Part shown: piece after piece, positions 36,986 to 46,334 of the stretch
Layout: each line of letters starts with the position of its first letter
How positions within the stretch are numbered: position 1 is the stretch's first letter
Source of the DNA: Hyphomicrobiales bacterium
Lineage (GTDB): Bacteria; Pseudomonadota; Alphaproteobacteria; Rhizobiales; Rhizobiaceae
Direction of reading: 5' to 3'
Assembly (NCBI GenBank): GCA_900466605.1
Contig: UBMU01000008.1
Location: 1 to 64,000, forward strand
DNA length: 64,000 nt
Program-made: the position numbers and the translations under genes
The notes under the pieces: generated by a model
What the model was told of the DNA's origin: nothing
Database searches by the model: none
What the model saw: only the letters and a program-made list of their open reading frames with translations

Positions 36986-37786
36986 ATGAACGTCACGGAT
37001 GATGAACTTCTACGCTTCGATAGCCATGGTGCCGCGCCGCTGCCGGACGCCGGACGCCAAGGCTTGGTGGCCAATGATGGCGCGCAGATCTGGTATGCAG
37101 CCTATGGATCAGGTCCGGCCGTCGTTCTGTTGCATGGAGGGCTTGGTAACAGCGGCAACTGGGGGTACCAGGTTCCAGCGCTCGTTAGCTCCGGCAGGCA
37201 AGTCGTGATCATCGACAGTCGCGGGCATGGCCGCAGCACCCGTGATCAACGCCACTACACATACGAACTGATGGCGGCGGACGTCCTCGCCGTCATGGAT
37301 GCGCTGCTGATCAAGACCGCAGCCCTCGTCGGCTGGAGCGACGGCGCCTGCACGGCGTTGATCCTTGCCGACCAGCAGCCGGAGCGGGTTTCCGGGGTGT
37401 ACTTCTTCGCCTGCAACATGGATCCGAGCGGCACGCTCGAATTCAAGCCGACACCCGTGATCGATCGCTGCTTCAGCCGACATCGGAAGGATTATCAGGC
37501 ACTATCCGCCACGCCCAACGCCTTCGATAGCTTCGTGGCCGACGTGTCGAGGATGATGGCGATCGAGCCGAACTATACGGCTGCCGACCTCGCCACCATC
37601 AGGGTGCCGGTCGCGGTCGTGCTTGGAGAGAACGACGAGTTCATCAAGCGCGAGCACGCCGATTATCTCGCGCGCAGCATCCCCGATGCCGAACTGGTCC
37701 TGCTGCCGGAGGTCAGCCATTTCGCGCCGCTGCAGCGGCCCGAGCACTTCAACCGCGAAGTGCTCGCCTTTCTCGATCGGCTATAG
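36986..37786 (+). CDS. Alpha/beta hydrolase
   Basis: 266 aa. The oxyanion loop is LLHGGLGNSGNW, the nucleophile elbow GWSDGACTAL (Ser near 118), the acid Asp in GENDEFIKREH, and the His in VSHFAPLQRPEHFN. This is a full catalytic triad of the type found in lactonases, esterases and C-C hydrolases. No signal peptide. GGGAGGGAACGG precedes the ATG. It meets the fructokinase gene tail to tail with one base between stops. Substrate unknown. Confidence 0.82.
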   Translation: MNVTDDELLRFDSHGAAPLPDAGRQGLVANDGAQIWYAAYGSGPAVVLLHGGLGNSGNWGYQVPALVSSGRQVVIIDSRGHGRSTRDQRHYTYELMAADVLAVMDALLIKTAALVGWSDGACTALILADQQPERVSGVYFFACNMDPSGTLEFKPTPVIDRCFSRHRKDYQALSATPNAFDSFVADVSRMMAIEPNYTAADLATIRVPVAVVLGENDEFIKREHADYLARSIPDAELVLLPEVSHFAPLQRPEHFNREVLAFLDRL

Positions 37787-37787
37787 A

Positions 37788-38714
37788 TCAGAGACCGATT
37801 TCTTTTGCCCAGGGCGGGTTGGCGCCTGCGCGCGAGACCGTGACCGCCGCTGCCTTGGCGCCGAGCGAAAGCGCATTCTGCAGCGCCTTTTCGCTGAGCG
37901 ATGCCACTTTTTCCTTGGTCAGCAGGTCGTCGATCTTCAACGAGGCGAGGACGCCGGCATCGAAGGTGTCGCCCGCGCCGACGGTGTCGACGACGGTGAC
38001 GCGCTCGCTCGGCACAGTGACCTTGCGCTCGCTGGTGTAGCCCGACGCGCCTTCGGCACCCTTGGTGATGACGACGAGCTTGGCGCCCTGTTTCAACCAG
38101 TAGGCCGCCAGGTCGTCATGACTGCCCTCAAGGCCGAACCACTCCAGATCCTCATCCGAGAATTTCAGGATGTCTGACTTGGAGGCCATGCGCTTGATGC
38201 GCGCCATATGGGCGTCCTTGTTCTTGATGAAGCCGGGGCGGATGTTCGGATCAAGCGAGATGACACGCTTGGCCGCCTCGCGATCGAGCAGCGCTTCGTA
38301 GGTCTCGCCGCAGGGGCTCGGGATAAGGCTGATCGCGCCGAAATGCAGCGCCTCGCAATCGTCGCCGAGAGCAGGCAGATCGTCGGTCGTGATCATGCGG
38401 CCGGCGGTGCCTTCATCGTAGAAAGCATAGGTTGCCTGGCCGTTGACCAGCTTGACGAACGCAACTGTCGACGGGCGCGGGGTGATGGCGCAGAGACTGA
38501 AGTCGACATTGCTCGCCTTCAGCGTATCGCGCAGGATTTCGCCCATCATGTCGTCGGCAAGGCCGGTGAAAAATGCCGTCGGAATGCCGAGGCGTCCGAG
38601 CGCGATCGCCGTATTGAAGATCGCGCCGCCGGCGTAAGGGGCAAAGCCCTTTTCGCCGAGAGTCGTCTCCCTCGGCAGCATGTCGATCAACGCTTCTCCA
38701 CAGCACAAAATCAT
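37788..38714 (-). CDS. frk: Fructokinase, PfkB/ribokinase family
   Basis: 308 aa. PfkB signatures: the N-terminal GGAIFNTAIALGRLGIPTAFFTGLADDMMG and C-terminal DTVGAGDTFDAGVL with the catalytic Asp. It resembles the rhizobial Frk group, which phosphorylates fructose to fructose-6-phosphate with ATP. GGGAGACGGAC precedes the ATG. It lies 91 bases downstream of pyrE on the same strand. With the frc transporter and pgi in the same window, it fits fructose use. Confidence 0.87.
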   Translation of the reverse strand: MILCCGEALIDMLPRETTLGEKGFAPYAGGAIFNTAIALGRLGIPTAFFTGLADDMMGEILRDTLKASNVDFSLCAITPRPSTVAFVKLVNGQATYAFYDEGTAGRMITTDDLPALGDDCEALHFGAISLIPSPCGETYEALLDREAAKRVISLDPNIRPGFIKNKDAHMARIKRMASKSDILKFSDEDLEWFGLEGSHDDLAAYWLKQGAKLVVITKGAEGASGYTSERKVTVPSERVTVVDTVGAGDTFDAGVLASLKIDDLLTKEKVASLSEKALQNALSLGAKAAAVTVSRAGANPPWAKEIGL

Positions 38715-38805
38715 GTCCGTCTCCCAAGGGCATTACGATCTGTCGATGCTCAATTGGATTAGATAACTTCGTGGCAAAAGCAAAGCGTCGTGAGCAATTA
38801 TTCAC

Positions 38806-39495
38806 TCAAAGTGATGAAATGCCGCCATTGCGTCCGGACCAGGCGAGCGGCGCATCGAGGAAGGCTTCGACTTCGCTCAGTGTCTTCTCGTCGAACAGCT
38901 TCTGAGCCCTGGCGACCGCCAGCACATCGCGCCAGGTGGCGATGTAATGCAGCTTCACCTTGCCATCGGCAAAGCGTAGCGCGCCTTCATCGAAAATGCC
39001 GTAGTAGAACAGTGCGATACCGTGATCGACCACACCACCGGCGGCCCTGACGGCATCGATGAACTTGAACATGCTGCCGCCCGCTGTCGTCAGGTCCTCG
39101 ATGACGAGGACGCGCGAACCCTCGGGCATGTTGCCTTCGATCTGTGCGTTACGGCCATGACCTTTCGGCTGCTTGCGGACATAGATCATCGGCAGGCTAA
39201 GGCGATCGGCAAGCAGTGCTGCAAAGGGGATGCCGGCGGTCTCGCCACCAGCAATGCAATCGAACTGCTCGAAACCGGCTTCGCGCAGCACGACACTGGC
39301 GGCAAAGTCCATGACCGTAGAGCGCACGCGCGGGAAAGAGAGGAGCTTGCGGCAATCGATGTAGACCGGGCTCGCCATGCCGGAGGCGAACTTGTACGGC
39401 TGTACGGCATTGAAGTGCACCGCCTTGATCTCCCAGAGCATCTTCGCCACGAGTTCCGCCATCACGGCGCGGTCGGTGAATGTCGTCTGGATCAT
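38806..39495 (-). CDS. pyrE: Orotate phosphoribosyltransferase
   Basis: 229 aa, the normal length for the alphaproteobacterial enzyme. PRPP-binding motif [13 protein letters not shown] and substrate region [20 protein letters not shown]. It joins orotate and PRPP to OMP in pyrimidine synthesis. AAAGGAGAGAGCG precedes the ATG. The dihydroorotase gene pyrC lies about 7 kb away on the same strand, with an accessory block between. Confidence 0.95.
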   Translation of the reverse strand: MIQTTFTDRAVMAELVAKMLWEIKAVHFNAVQPYKFASGMASPVYIDCRKLLSFPRVRSTVMDFAASVVLREAGFEQFDCIAGGETAGIPFAALLADRLSLPMIYVRKQPKGHGRNAQIEGNMPEGSRVLVIEDLTTAGGSMFKFIDAVRAAGGVVDHGIALFYYGIFDEGALRFADGKVKLHYIATWRDVLAVARAQKLFDEKTLSEVEAFLDAPLAWSGRNGGISSL

Positions 39496-39694
39496 CGCTC
39501 TCTCCTTTGGTCAAATTTATGGGCCAATAGCAGCAAGCGCGGCGGTTTTCCAGAACAGGCCGCGCTTCCGGCCGCAGAAAGATCCACGACGAATGCCGTT
39601 CGGCCATAGATATGTCGGCGCTCGCGCCGGCTCGATCCGAATGCGCCAATGGTTTCAGTTGTTTGCGCTTGCTTAGCAGCGCGGCGGCGATATC

Positions 39695-40975
39695 GTGGCT
39701 GACATGGAACATATCGAAGTCTTCCGCCGTCTCGGCGTTGCGCTTGCCATCGGTCTGCTCGTCGGCGTCGAACGTGGCTGGACGGAACGCGAGGTGCGCG
39801 CCGGTGGGCGAACCGCCGGCATTCGCACCTTCGGCCTCACCGGTTTTCTCGGCGGCGTCGTCGGCACCTTGCAGCCGCTGACCGGTCCGTTCCTGCCGGC
39901 AACGATCGCCGCCCTGCTCGGCCTCGTCTACATCGCCGGCAAATGGCAGGAGGCAATCGAGGACAAGGACTACGGCATCACCTCGATCGTTGCAGCACTT
40001 GCGGTGTTTGCGCTGGGCGTGCTGGCTGCCGTCGGCGATCTCATCACCGCCAGTGCCGGCGCCGTTGCGATGACTGTCGTGCTTGCTGCAAGAACGAGCC
40101 TGCACGGCTTTCTGGAAGGTCTCACCTGGGTGGAGCTCCGCTCCGCACTGATGCTGCTGGCCATGACTGTCATCGCGTTGCCGCTGCTGCCCGACAGGAC
40201 GCTCGATCCGTGGGGAGCGCTCAACCCCTACTCCCTCTGGCTTTTGACCATCACCATCGCTGCACTCTCTTTTGCCGGCTATGTGGCTATCCGCCTGATG
40301 GGGACGAGTCGCGGGGTACTGCTCGCGGGCGCCGCCGGCGGGCTCGTCTCTTCCACTGCCTTGACACTCTCCTTCGCACGATACTCCAAGGAAGCGCCCC
40401 AGGGTGCGCGGCATCTTGCAGCGGGCGCGGCCATTGCCGGCGCGCTCTCCTTTGCACGCGTGCTGGTCATTGCGAGCGCCCTTTCCTTCAGCATGTTTGC
40501 GCCGCTTGCATCCGCCCTGATCCCGGCGATCATCGGCTTCCTGGCCACCGCTCTGATTTCGGTGTGGCGCTCCAAGACTGGGACACAGGCGCCGGAAATC
40601 ACGCTGAAAAACCCGTTCGAACTGCGGACGGTTATCTCTTTCGCGTTGCTGCTTGGTCTCATCAGCCTGGTGTCGAAAATCGCGATCGAGTATGTCGGTC
40701 CATCCGCGCTGTTCGTCGTGGGTGCAATTTCGGGCTTCGTCGATGTCGATGCAATCACGCTCTCCACCGCACGTCTCGTCGGGTCGGCAGTCAGCGTCAA
40801 GACGGCCGCGGATGTCATTCTGATCGCCGTCGCAGTCAATATGACGACGAAGGTGGCGCTCGCGTTTACCGCGGGCCAGCGAGAATATGGCGTGGCGCTT
40901 GGCGTGGCATCGGCCGTGGCCGTCGCGTTTGGGACAATCGGATATTTTGTGACGCGCAGCTTCTTGCCGGCCTGA
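39695..40975 (+). CDS. MgtC/DUF4010 family membrane protein
   Basis: 426 aa with about 12 hydrophobic helices. The N-terminal part is MgtC/SapB-like (LGVALAIGLLVGVERGWTEREVRAGGRTAGIRTF, with the conserved ER and RT). The C-terminal part is DUF4010 (SGFVDVDAITLSTARL). Function unknown; the N-terminal domain recalls magnesium-limitation virulence factor MgtC. The start is GTG 39695 or ATG 39704; neither has a strong ribosome site. Confidence 0.85.
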   Translation: MADMEHIEVFRRLGVALAIGLLVGVERGWTEREVRAGGRTAGIRTFGLTGFLGGVVGTLQPLTGPFLPATIAALLGLVYIAGKWQEAIEDKDYGITSIVAALAVFALGVLAAVGDLITASAGAVAMTVVLAARTSLHGFLEGLTWVELRSALMLLAMTVIALPLLPDRTLDPWGALNPYSLWLLTITIAALSFAGYVAIRLMGTSRGVLLAGAAGGLVSSTALTLSFARYSKEAPQGARHLAAGAAIAGALSFARVLVIASALSFSMFAPLASALIPAIIGFLATALISVWRSKTGTQAPEITLKNPFELRTVISFALLLGLISLVSKIAIEYVGPSALFVVGAISGFVDVDAITLSTARLVGSAVSVKTAADVILIAVAVNMTTKVALAFTAGQREYGVALGVASAVAVAFGTIGYFVTRSFLPA

Positions 40976-41248
40976 GTTCGGTCGTTTTGCGCCAGTTAAA
41001 TCACGTCAGAGGCGAGTGCCGTTCGATTATCGAAACTTTTGGGATTTCGTACGAATATTACTATGAGTTAAACTTCAATACGCGTTGAGTTTCAGATACT
41101 TCACAATTCTTCTTTCGTTTCGGATACTTACCGCCGCGACAGGCGTGGAGACGATCAGAACCGGTCAAATCCTAACGATTTCCTTAAGAATCCGGTTGGG
41201 CCTCTGAAGCCATTTTCCGTGCCCAAGAGACATCAGAGGAAATCCGGA

Positions 41249-42151
41249 ATGAACCTGAGCCTGTCCGACGTCCGCGAGAAATTCAGCTCGTCATTGACCT
41301 TCAAGATCTTTTCAATCTGCTTCTTGTCCATACATGTGCCGCTGCTCGCACTCGTTATTTATCTCGTCACCGGCTTTCGCAGCGAGGCCTTGTCCGTCCT
41401 GCTGCTCGTGCTTGTCGCGACACTCGTGGGCACAATCTTCTGCCTTGCCTGCTTATGGCAATTGATCAGGCCGCTTCATCAGGTAGCGAACGTCGTGGAA
41501 GCCTATCGTTCCACGGGAACCGTGAAACTCGTGCACAGCTCTCGCAAGGATGAGGTCGGGGTCGTCACCAACGGCATCTCCGTTCTGATCGGCGAACTCG
41601 ATGCCACGCTGTCACAACTGCGCCGACAAGCGACGACGGATGTTCTGACAGGCCTTGGCAACCGCCGCTGGCTGAAGGAGATCGGCTCCCTGGAAGTCAA
41701 CCGGGCGCAGCGCGAGCGTACGCCGATCTCCGTCGTCGTTTTCGATCTCGATCACTTCAAACAGATCAACGACCAGTTCGGCCATGACGTCGGCGATCAA
41801 GTGCTGATGATGGCTGGCGCCACAATCCAGCATTGCCTGCGTCCATACGATATCGCAGCGCGGATTGGCGGCGAGGAGTTCTGCCTCGTGCTGCCGCGGA
41901 CCGATCTCGACGCTGCGATCGCAATTGCCGACCGTCTGCGCGCTCAGCTGGAGGGGAAAGCGGTTAGCCCGCTACCGAAGGGCCGTGTCACGGCGAGTTT
42001 CGGCGTGTATCGCGGCGATCCAGCCAGCGAAACGCTGAAGACAATGCTGACAGAAGCCGACCGCAAGCTCTACGTCGCCAAGAATGCGGGTCGCAACCGG
42101 GTCCACTCCGACGTCGCGCCCTCGATCCGAGACCGGCGCATCAAGGCTTAG
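41249..42151 (+). CDS. Membrane-bound diguanylate cyclase (GGDEF)
   Basis: 300 aa from ATG 41249, preferred for AGAGGAAA upstream; an in-frame GTG at 41219 adds 10 residues. Two helices (about 20-42 and 48-70), a short HAMP-like stretch (LIRPLHQVANVVEAYRSTG) and a GGDEF domain with DVLTGLGNRRW, VVFDLDHFKQINDQFGHDVGD and the active-site IGGEEF. The GGEEF form is active in the family. It makes cyclic di-GMP at the inner membrane. It has no upstream I-site RxxD that I can identify with confidence. Converges on the TetR gene. Confidence 0.9.
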   Translation: MNLSLSDVREKFSSSLTFKIFSICFLSIHVPLLALVIYLVTGFRSEALSVLLLVLVATLVGTIFCLACLWQLIRPLHQVANVVEAYRSTGTVKLVHSSRKDEVGVVTNGISVLIGELDATLSQLRRQATTDVLTGLGNRRWLKEIGSLEVNRAQRERTPISVVVFDLDHFKQINDQFGHDVGDQVLMMAGATIQHCLRPYDIAARIGGEEFCLVLPRTDLDAAIAIADRLRAQLEGKAVSPLPKGRVTASFGVYRGDPASETLKTMLTEADRKLYVAKNAGRNRVHSDVAPSIRDRRIKA

Positions 42152-42154
42152 CAC

Positions 42155-42805
42155 TTAGGCCAGGCGGGCGATATCGGCGGGCAGCATCCGCTGATAGAGC
42201 CTGATCGCCGTCCGCCCCTCTTCATCACGGAGCGAAATCGCGTAGCGGACGGCAGCAGCCAAAATCTGCATTGTCAGCCTGGCAATAGCGAGAAGCTCTT
42301 CTTTATTCCGTTCCGGTTCCAGCTTTTCCAGCAGAGCGAACAGCGCCTGGGCATGAAACTCCATATCCTCTGCATCGACCTCCTGCAGCAGCCGATCAGC
42401 CTGCGTTGCAACCCATATATCCCGCATGACAGGCTCTTGACGGAAGAAGCCGTAATACTGGTCGGCGATGTTGCAGAGCGCCTGCCGCAACGTCGTGGCA
42501 TCCGTCACCGTTGCAAGTTCGGCGGCCACACAAGCTCGGCCCTGCTCGTTGAAGCGCTCGGCAAGTGTGCGGATAATCGAGCTCTTGTCAGGGAAATATT
42601 GGTAGAGCGCCCCAAATGATAAATCGGCCTTTTCAACGATTTCGCTCATCTTGAGAGCATCGCTGCCGTTTTTCTCGATTAATTCCAGGGCGACCGAAAG
42701 GATCTTCTCGAAGCGCTCCCGGCCCCGCTTCTGCTGCGGAATCCGGCGCGGCTGACCGGTCGGCTCCTGCTGCCTCCTGCGCCTGACGGCAACCTCTTCG
42801 GCCAT
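42155..42805 (-). CDS. TetR-family transcriptional regulator
   Basis: 216 aa from ATG 42805, chosen for GGAGA six to eight bases upstream; earlier ATGs at 42817 and 42862 lie inside or near the operator region. The N-terminal HTH is IVEKADLSFGALYQYFPDKSSIIRTLAERF, with the usual YxYFxxK. A basic N-terminal arm (RRRRQQEPTGQPRRIPQQKRGRERF) precedes it. It is divergent from the NmrA-like oxidoreductase gene and a paired palindrome lies between them, so it very probably represses that operon and itself. Confidence 0.9.
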   Translation of the reverse strand: MAEEVAVRRRRQQEPTGQPRRIPQQKRGRERFEKILSVALELIEKNGSDALKMSEIVEKADLSFGALYQYFPDKSSIIRTLAERFNEQGRACVAAELATVTDATTLRQALCNIADQYYGFFRQEPVMRDIWVATQADRLLQEVDAEDMEFHAQALFALLEKLEPERNKEELLAIARLTMQILAAAVRYAISLRDEEGRTAIRLYQRMLPADIARLA

Positions 42806-42833
42806 TGCGTTCTCCATTTTCCGATTGACGAGC

Positions 42834-42884
42834 AAAATAAGAGAGTTTATCTCATTTAGCAAATGAGAGACTTTCTCTTATTTT
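42834..42884. promoter_or_regulatory. Double operator of the TetR regulator
   Basis: A large palindrome centred on 42859 with outer arms AAAATAAGAGA / TCTCTTATTTT and inner arms CTCATTT / AAATGAG. Each half is itself a dyad: GAGAGTTTATCTC (42841-42853) and GAGAGACTTTCTC (42865-42877), centres 24 bases apart. This suits two TetR dimers binding side by side. Confidence 0.7.
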
Positions 42885-42902
42885 GATTGGAGGAGTGTTC
42901 AC

Positions 42903-43727
42903 ATGCAGAATTCCGCAATCGTTCTCATCGGCGGCTCAGGCAAGACAGGCAGTCGCATCGCAGACCGTCTGACGAAGAAAGGCCTCGACTTTCGCTTTGC
43001 TTCACGCTCCAGCGCTCACCCATTCGATTGGGAAAAGCGCGAAGGCTGGCCCGCCGCACTGGCCGACGCAAAGAGCGCCTATGTCAGCTTCCAGCCGGAT
43101 CTTTCCGTCTCATGGGCCGCCGACGCCATTGGTGCGCTCGCCAGAACGGCCATAGGCTGCGGCCTTGCGCATATCGTGTTGCTGTCGGGCCGCGGTGAGG
43201 AAGGCGCTCAACGCGCGGAGGAAGCGCTCAAGGCCTCCGGTATCGGCTTCACCATTCTGCGCGCATCGTGGTTCTGCCAGAATTTCAGCGAAGGCGCCTT
43301 TGCCGAGCAAATTGCAGCCGGCGAGCTGGCGCTTCCGGCAGGCGACGTCAGGGAGCCATTCATCGACGCGGACGATATCGCCGATGCGGCTGTTGCCGCG
43401 TTGACCGATCCCCGCCATGCGGGAAAGACCTACGAACTGACCGGCCCCCGTGCGCTGACGTTCCGTGAAGCGGTCGCCGAAATCTCTGCCGCATGTGGCA
43501 GAGACATCGCCTACAAGCAGATCTCCATGGCGGAGTTCAAGGAGGCGCTCAGCGGCGCCGGTCTGCCCGAAGGCGTGATCGATCTGCTCGGGGAGCTATT
43601 CACACAAGTTCTCGACGGCCGGAATTCAAAAGTGGCGAATGGTGTTGCGGACATCCTTGGTCGCCCCGCCAAGGATTTCGGCGCCTATGCACGCGATGTC
43701 GCAATCAACGGGACATGGAGGATCTGA
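42903..43727 (+). CDS. NmrA-like NAD(P)H-binding oxidoreductase
   Basis: 274 aa atypical short-chain dehydrogenase. The N-terminal dinucleotide motif is VLIGGSGKTGSRIADRL. No Tyr-x3-Lys catalytic pair is obvious, as usual for the NmrA/quinone oxidoreductase 2 type (ILRASWFCQNFSEGAF, REPFIDADDIADAAVAAL, YELTGPRALTFREAV are family features). Possibly a redox-sensing or quinone-reducing protein. GGAGGAGTG precedes the ATG. It is the first gene after the double TetR operator and is followed by the DUF1772 gene. Confidence 0.87.
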   Translation: MQNSAIVLIGGSGKTGSRIADRLTKKGLDFRFASRSSAHPFDWEKREGWPAALADAKSAYVSFQPDLSVSWAADAIGALARTAIGCGLAHIVLLSGRGEEGAQRAEEALKASGIGFTILRASWFCQNFSEGAFAEQIAAGELALPAGDVREPFIDADDIADAAVAALTDPRHAGKTYELTGPRALTFREAVAEISAACGRDIAYKQISMAEFKEALSGAGLPEGVIDLLGELFTQVLDGRNSKVANGVADILGRPAKDFGAYARDVAINGTWRI

Positions 43728-43729
43728 TC

Positions 43730-44212
43730 GTGACGCTTGTTCTCGTTGTCGCCCTCACCGCTGCTGCGATCGGCAGCGGCCTTGTCGCCGGCATCTTCTT
43801 TGCCTTCTCGACATCTATCATGACGTCATTCGCGCGCATTCCCACCGAGCATGGCATAGCGGCAATGAACTCCATCAACGTCACGATCGTGCGCTCGCCC
43901 TTCATGCTGCTTTTCGTACCAACCGCAGTCCTGTGTCTCGTGATCGCGGCCTGTGCATTCTTCTACTGGCGTGGTGGCGCAAGCGTCTGGATGCTATCGG
44001 GAGCGGCGCTTTACATTTTTGCATCCTTCCTCAGCACCATCGTCTTCAACGTGCCGATGAACGACGCGCTGGCCAAGGTCAGCGGCAACGGCGCGGACGC
44101 GACCGCACTCTGGACGAGCTATCTCAGGGACTGGACGTGGTGGAACCATGTGAGGACGATTGCCTCGCTGCTCGCCTCGATGGCGTTCGTTCGCGCTCTG
44201 ATGCTTATCTAA
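43730..44212 (+). CDS. DUF1772 (anthrone oxygenase-like) membrane protein
   Basis: 160 aa from GTG 43730, chosen because GGAGG lies eight bases upstream; ATG 43715 would overlap the preceding gene. Four hydrophobic helices with the DUF1772 features GLVAGIFFAFSTSIM, TIVFNVPMND and WWNHVRTIASLLASM. Function unknown. It commonly pairs with NmrA-like genes under a TetR regulator, as here, and is co-transcribed with its upstream neighbour. Confidence 0.87.
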   Translation: MTLVLVVALTAAAIGSGLVAGIFFAFSTSIMTSFARIPTEHGIAAMNSINVTIVRSPFMLLFVPTAVLCLVIAACAFFYWRGGASVWMLSGAALYIFASFLSTIVFNVPMNDALAKVSGNGADATALWTSYLRDWTWWNHVRTIASLLASMAFVRALMLI

Positions 44213-44237
44213 AAAGGCGGGAGGGTTACCTCCCGCC
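44211..44237 (-). terminator. Terminator between DUF1772 and glyoxalase-fold genes
   Basis: GGCGGGAGG, loop GTTA, CCTCCCGCC (44216-44237). AAAAA at 44211-44215 forms the T-run on the minus strand, so it terminates the glyoxalase-fold gene; it may also stop the plus-strand operon less well. Confidence 0.75.
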
Positions 44238-44244
44238 CGCAGCC

Positions 44245-44781
44245 TTACGTCCGCTCGCAGAAGGTCAGCCGGTTGTTGAACGGATCGATGACCTCCATTT
44301 CGAGGCCCCAGGGTGCTTCGTGCAGGCCGGGCTTCATGTAGCGATACTGCTTGCCCGCAAGCTCCGCCTGGAAGGCACGCACGCCGGTGACCGGTATGAA
44401 GGCGCGGGCGCCGGGGCTGGCATCGCCGGAGTGTTCGCTGAGATGCAGGATCATGCCGCTTCTCGATACCTGGCAATAGAGCGGAAAATGGTCGCCGAAG
44501 CGGTGCTCCCAGTCGAGCGCGAAGCCGAGGAAGCCGCAATAGAACTCCTTCGTCTTGTCGACGTCGAAGATGCGGAAGATCGGGATTGGTGGCTGAATGG
44601 CAATCGCCGGGGCGGCCGCCTCCTGCTCATCGAGCTTGGCAGAGAGAATGTTCCATTGATCGAAACCGAACTGGCGGGCCACGATCTCGAGGGTTTCGCT
44701 GTGTGTGAGATCTACGTCGCGGGTGGCCAAGGCTTGCCGCAGGGCTTTCGCCATGAGTTTTGCGTCGCGAAAATCGCGCAT
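44245..44781 (-). CDS. Glyoxalase/bleomycin-resistance superfamily protein with N-terminal extra domain
   Basis: 178 aa. The C-terminal 115 residues are a VOC domain (PPIPIFRIFDVDKTKEFYCGFLGFALDWEHRFG and WGLEMEVIDPFNNRLTF). The N-terminal 55 residues (MRDFRDAKLMAKALRQALATRDVDLTHSETLEIVARQFGFDQWNILSAKL) are a helical segment found in rhizobial glyoxalase-superfamily proteins. Metal ligands are less clear than in the glyoxalase at 28152. The reaction is unknown; protection against a small toxic compound is possible. Single gene. Confidence 0.8.
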   Translation of the reverse strand: MRDFRDAKLMAKALRQALATRDVDLTHSETLEIVARQFGFDQWNILSAKLDEQEAAAPAIAIQPPIPIFRIFDVDKTKEFYCGFLGFALDWEHRFGDHFPLYCQVSRSGMILHLSEHSGDASPGARAFIPVTGVRAFQAELAGKQYRYMKPGLHEAPWGLEMEVIDPFNNRLTFCERT

Positions 44782-44970
44782 GTTTCATTCCTTCCGTTGG
44801 CGGCAAACAGGATGATCAGTGCCCGCGTCTGCTGACCCGTTCGCCATCAATCGCCAAGCGGCAAGGGATGTGAAGGATGTATCTGGATGCATTCACCATC
44901 GCGCTTTCGCGCCGCGGGGCGGCTGGCCACATCCGGCCGAAGGTGACAATAGAGGAGCCGCGGCTCTCGA

Positions 44971-46149
44971 TCAAGAGCCCGTGCGCGTTGCGCCCGTGGG
45001 CACGGCATGGAGATGGCCTGCGAGCTCGATGCGGTTGCGGCCCGCGCGCTTCGCGGTGTAGAGCGCCTTGTCTGCAGCACTCAGCATGGTGTCTAGTTCC
45101 ATCGGTGTCGAGCGTCCCGGCGCAACGCCGACACTGACAGTGCATCTGCGGCTCTCGCCCTCGAGATAGATCTCGCGGCCGGCGAAGGCCTTGCGGATAC
45201 GCTCGGCCACCTTTTCCGCACGGCCCGGCGCGCTCTCCTTCAGCACGAGAGCAAACTCCTCGCCACCAAGGCGTGCGGCGGTGTCTCCGGCCCGGCAGTT
45301 GGCGGACAGTTCGGCTGCGAAGACCTTGAGCACACGATCCCCGCTGGCGTGGCCGAAGGTGTCGTTTATGGATTTGAAATGATCGAGATCGAAGACCAGC
45401 ACTGCGGTCGCCGGCTCCATCGTGCCCTTCCCGTAGCGATCAAACAGTGCGCGGCGATTGAGAAGGCCGGTCAGCGGATCCGTGATGGCATCCAACCGGT
45501 GGCGCGCGGCAAGCCGCCACTGGTGAAGCGCCAACGACAGTGCGCCGATACCTGTCATGCTGGCGATGCAGACAGCGATGCTGAGGTCCTCCGCCCAGTT
45601 GCTCGGTGCCACGCCCAGCACCATCTTGCCGTCCGCGATCAGGACGCGGGCACACAGGACGAAGGATATCGCCGTCAGGCAGTAGAGTGCGGTAATTCCC
45701 GTCAAGGGCACCGGCGCCTCGGCCCGCGCCCGCCAATACTGATAGGCGGTGCCGAAGAGCATCGCGGCGATTGCCGAGTTCTGGGCAATGAAAGCAAGGC
45801 CATCATAGCCGATCAGCAATGGCGGTATGGAAACGAGCATTGCCGCGGCAGCGCAGGCGACGGTGGCGCGACGCGGCAGCCTGCCGGTAAGAAACTGGCT
45901 GCCGCCTCCCCAGAGCGCAGCAAAGCCGGAGTGGAAAAGCGCGAATGAGACGACGGCGAACGCCGTCGCCGGATGATCAACATAGAGGCTGTAAGCGAGT
46001 ATGCCGCTGACGATGAGCACAAGGCCGAGCGTGCCAGTCAGAAGGAACGTCTCGCTGCGCCGCGCAAACCAACTGCCCAGCAGCGTCACGGCAAGACACG
46101 TCGCCGAGACGGCAAGCGCCATCAAAAGGGAATTGTAATCAAGCGTCAT
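44971..46149 (-). CDS. Membrane-bound diguanylate cyclase (GGDEF)
   Basis: 392 aa with about six hydrophobic helices in the first 215 residues forming an integral membrane sensor of unknown type. A C-terminal GGDEF domain follows: DPLTGLLNRRALFDRYG, VLVFDLDHFKSINDTFGHASGDRVL and the active-site LGGEEFALVL. A c-di-GMP-producing enzyme. No clear ribosome site before the ATG. No EAL phosphodiesterase is present in the window to oppose it or the cyclase at 41249. Confidence 0.9.
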   Translation of the reverse strand: MTLDYNSLLMALAVSATCLAVTLLGSWFARRSETFLLTGTLGLVLIVSGILAYSLYVDHPATAFAVVSFALFHSGFAALWGGGSQFLTGRLPRRATVACAAAAMLVSIPPLLIGYDGLAFIAQNSAIAAMLFGTAYQYWRARAEAPVPLTGITALYCLTAISFVLCARVLIADGKMVLGVAPSNWAEDLSIAVCIASMTGIGALSLALHQWRLAARHRLDAITDPLTGLLNRRALFDRYGKGTMEPATAVLVFDLDHFKSINDTFGHASGDRVLKVFAAELSANCRAGDTAARLGGEEFALVLKESAPGRAEKVAERIRKAFAGREIYLEGESRRCTVSVGVAPGRSTPMELDTMLSAADKALYTAKRAGRNRIELAGHLHAVPTGATRTGS

Positions 46150-46334
46150 GCTCTAAAAATCGCGACAACTGCCACGCCCCTCATTCGTGCGAAGCCTACG
46201 GCCCAGCCATGACGAATGTCTTACCTATTTCGCTAAAAAGTCATGCATTCAAATCAACAATGAGGCGGGCACAGCATATCGATGCCGCGCCTTAAGAAAA
46301 GCAGCAGTAAAAATTGCGTGATGCCAGAATATCT

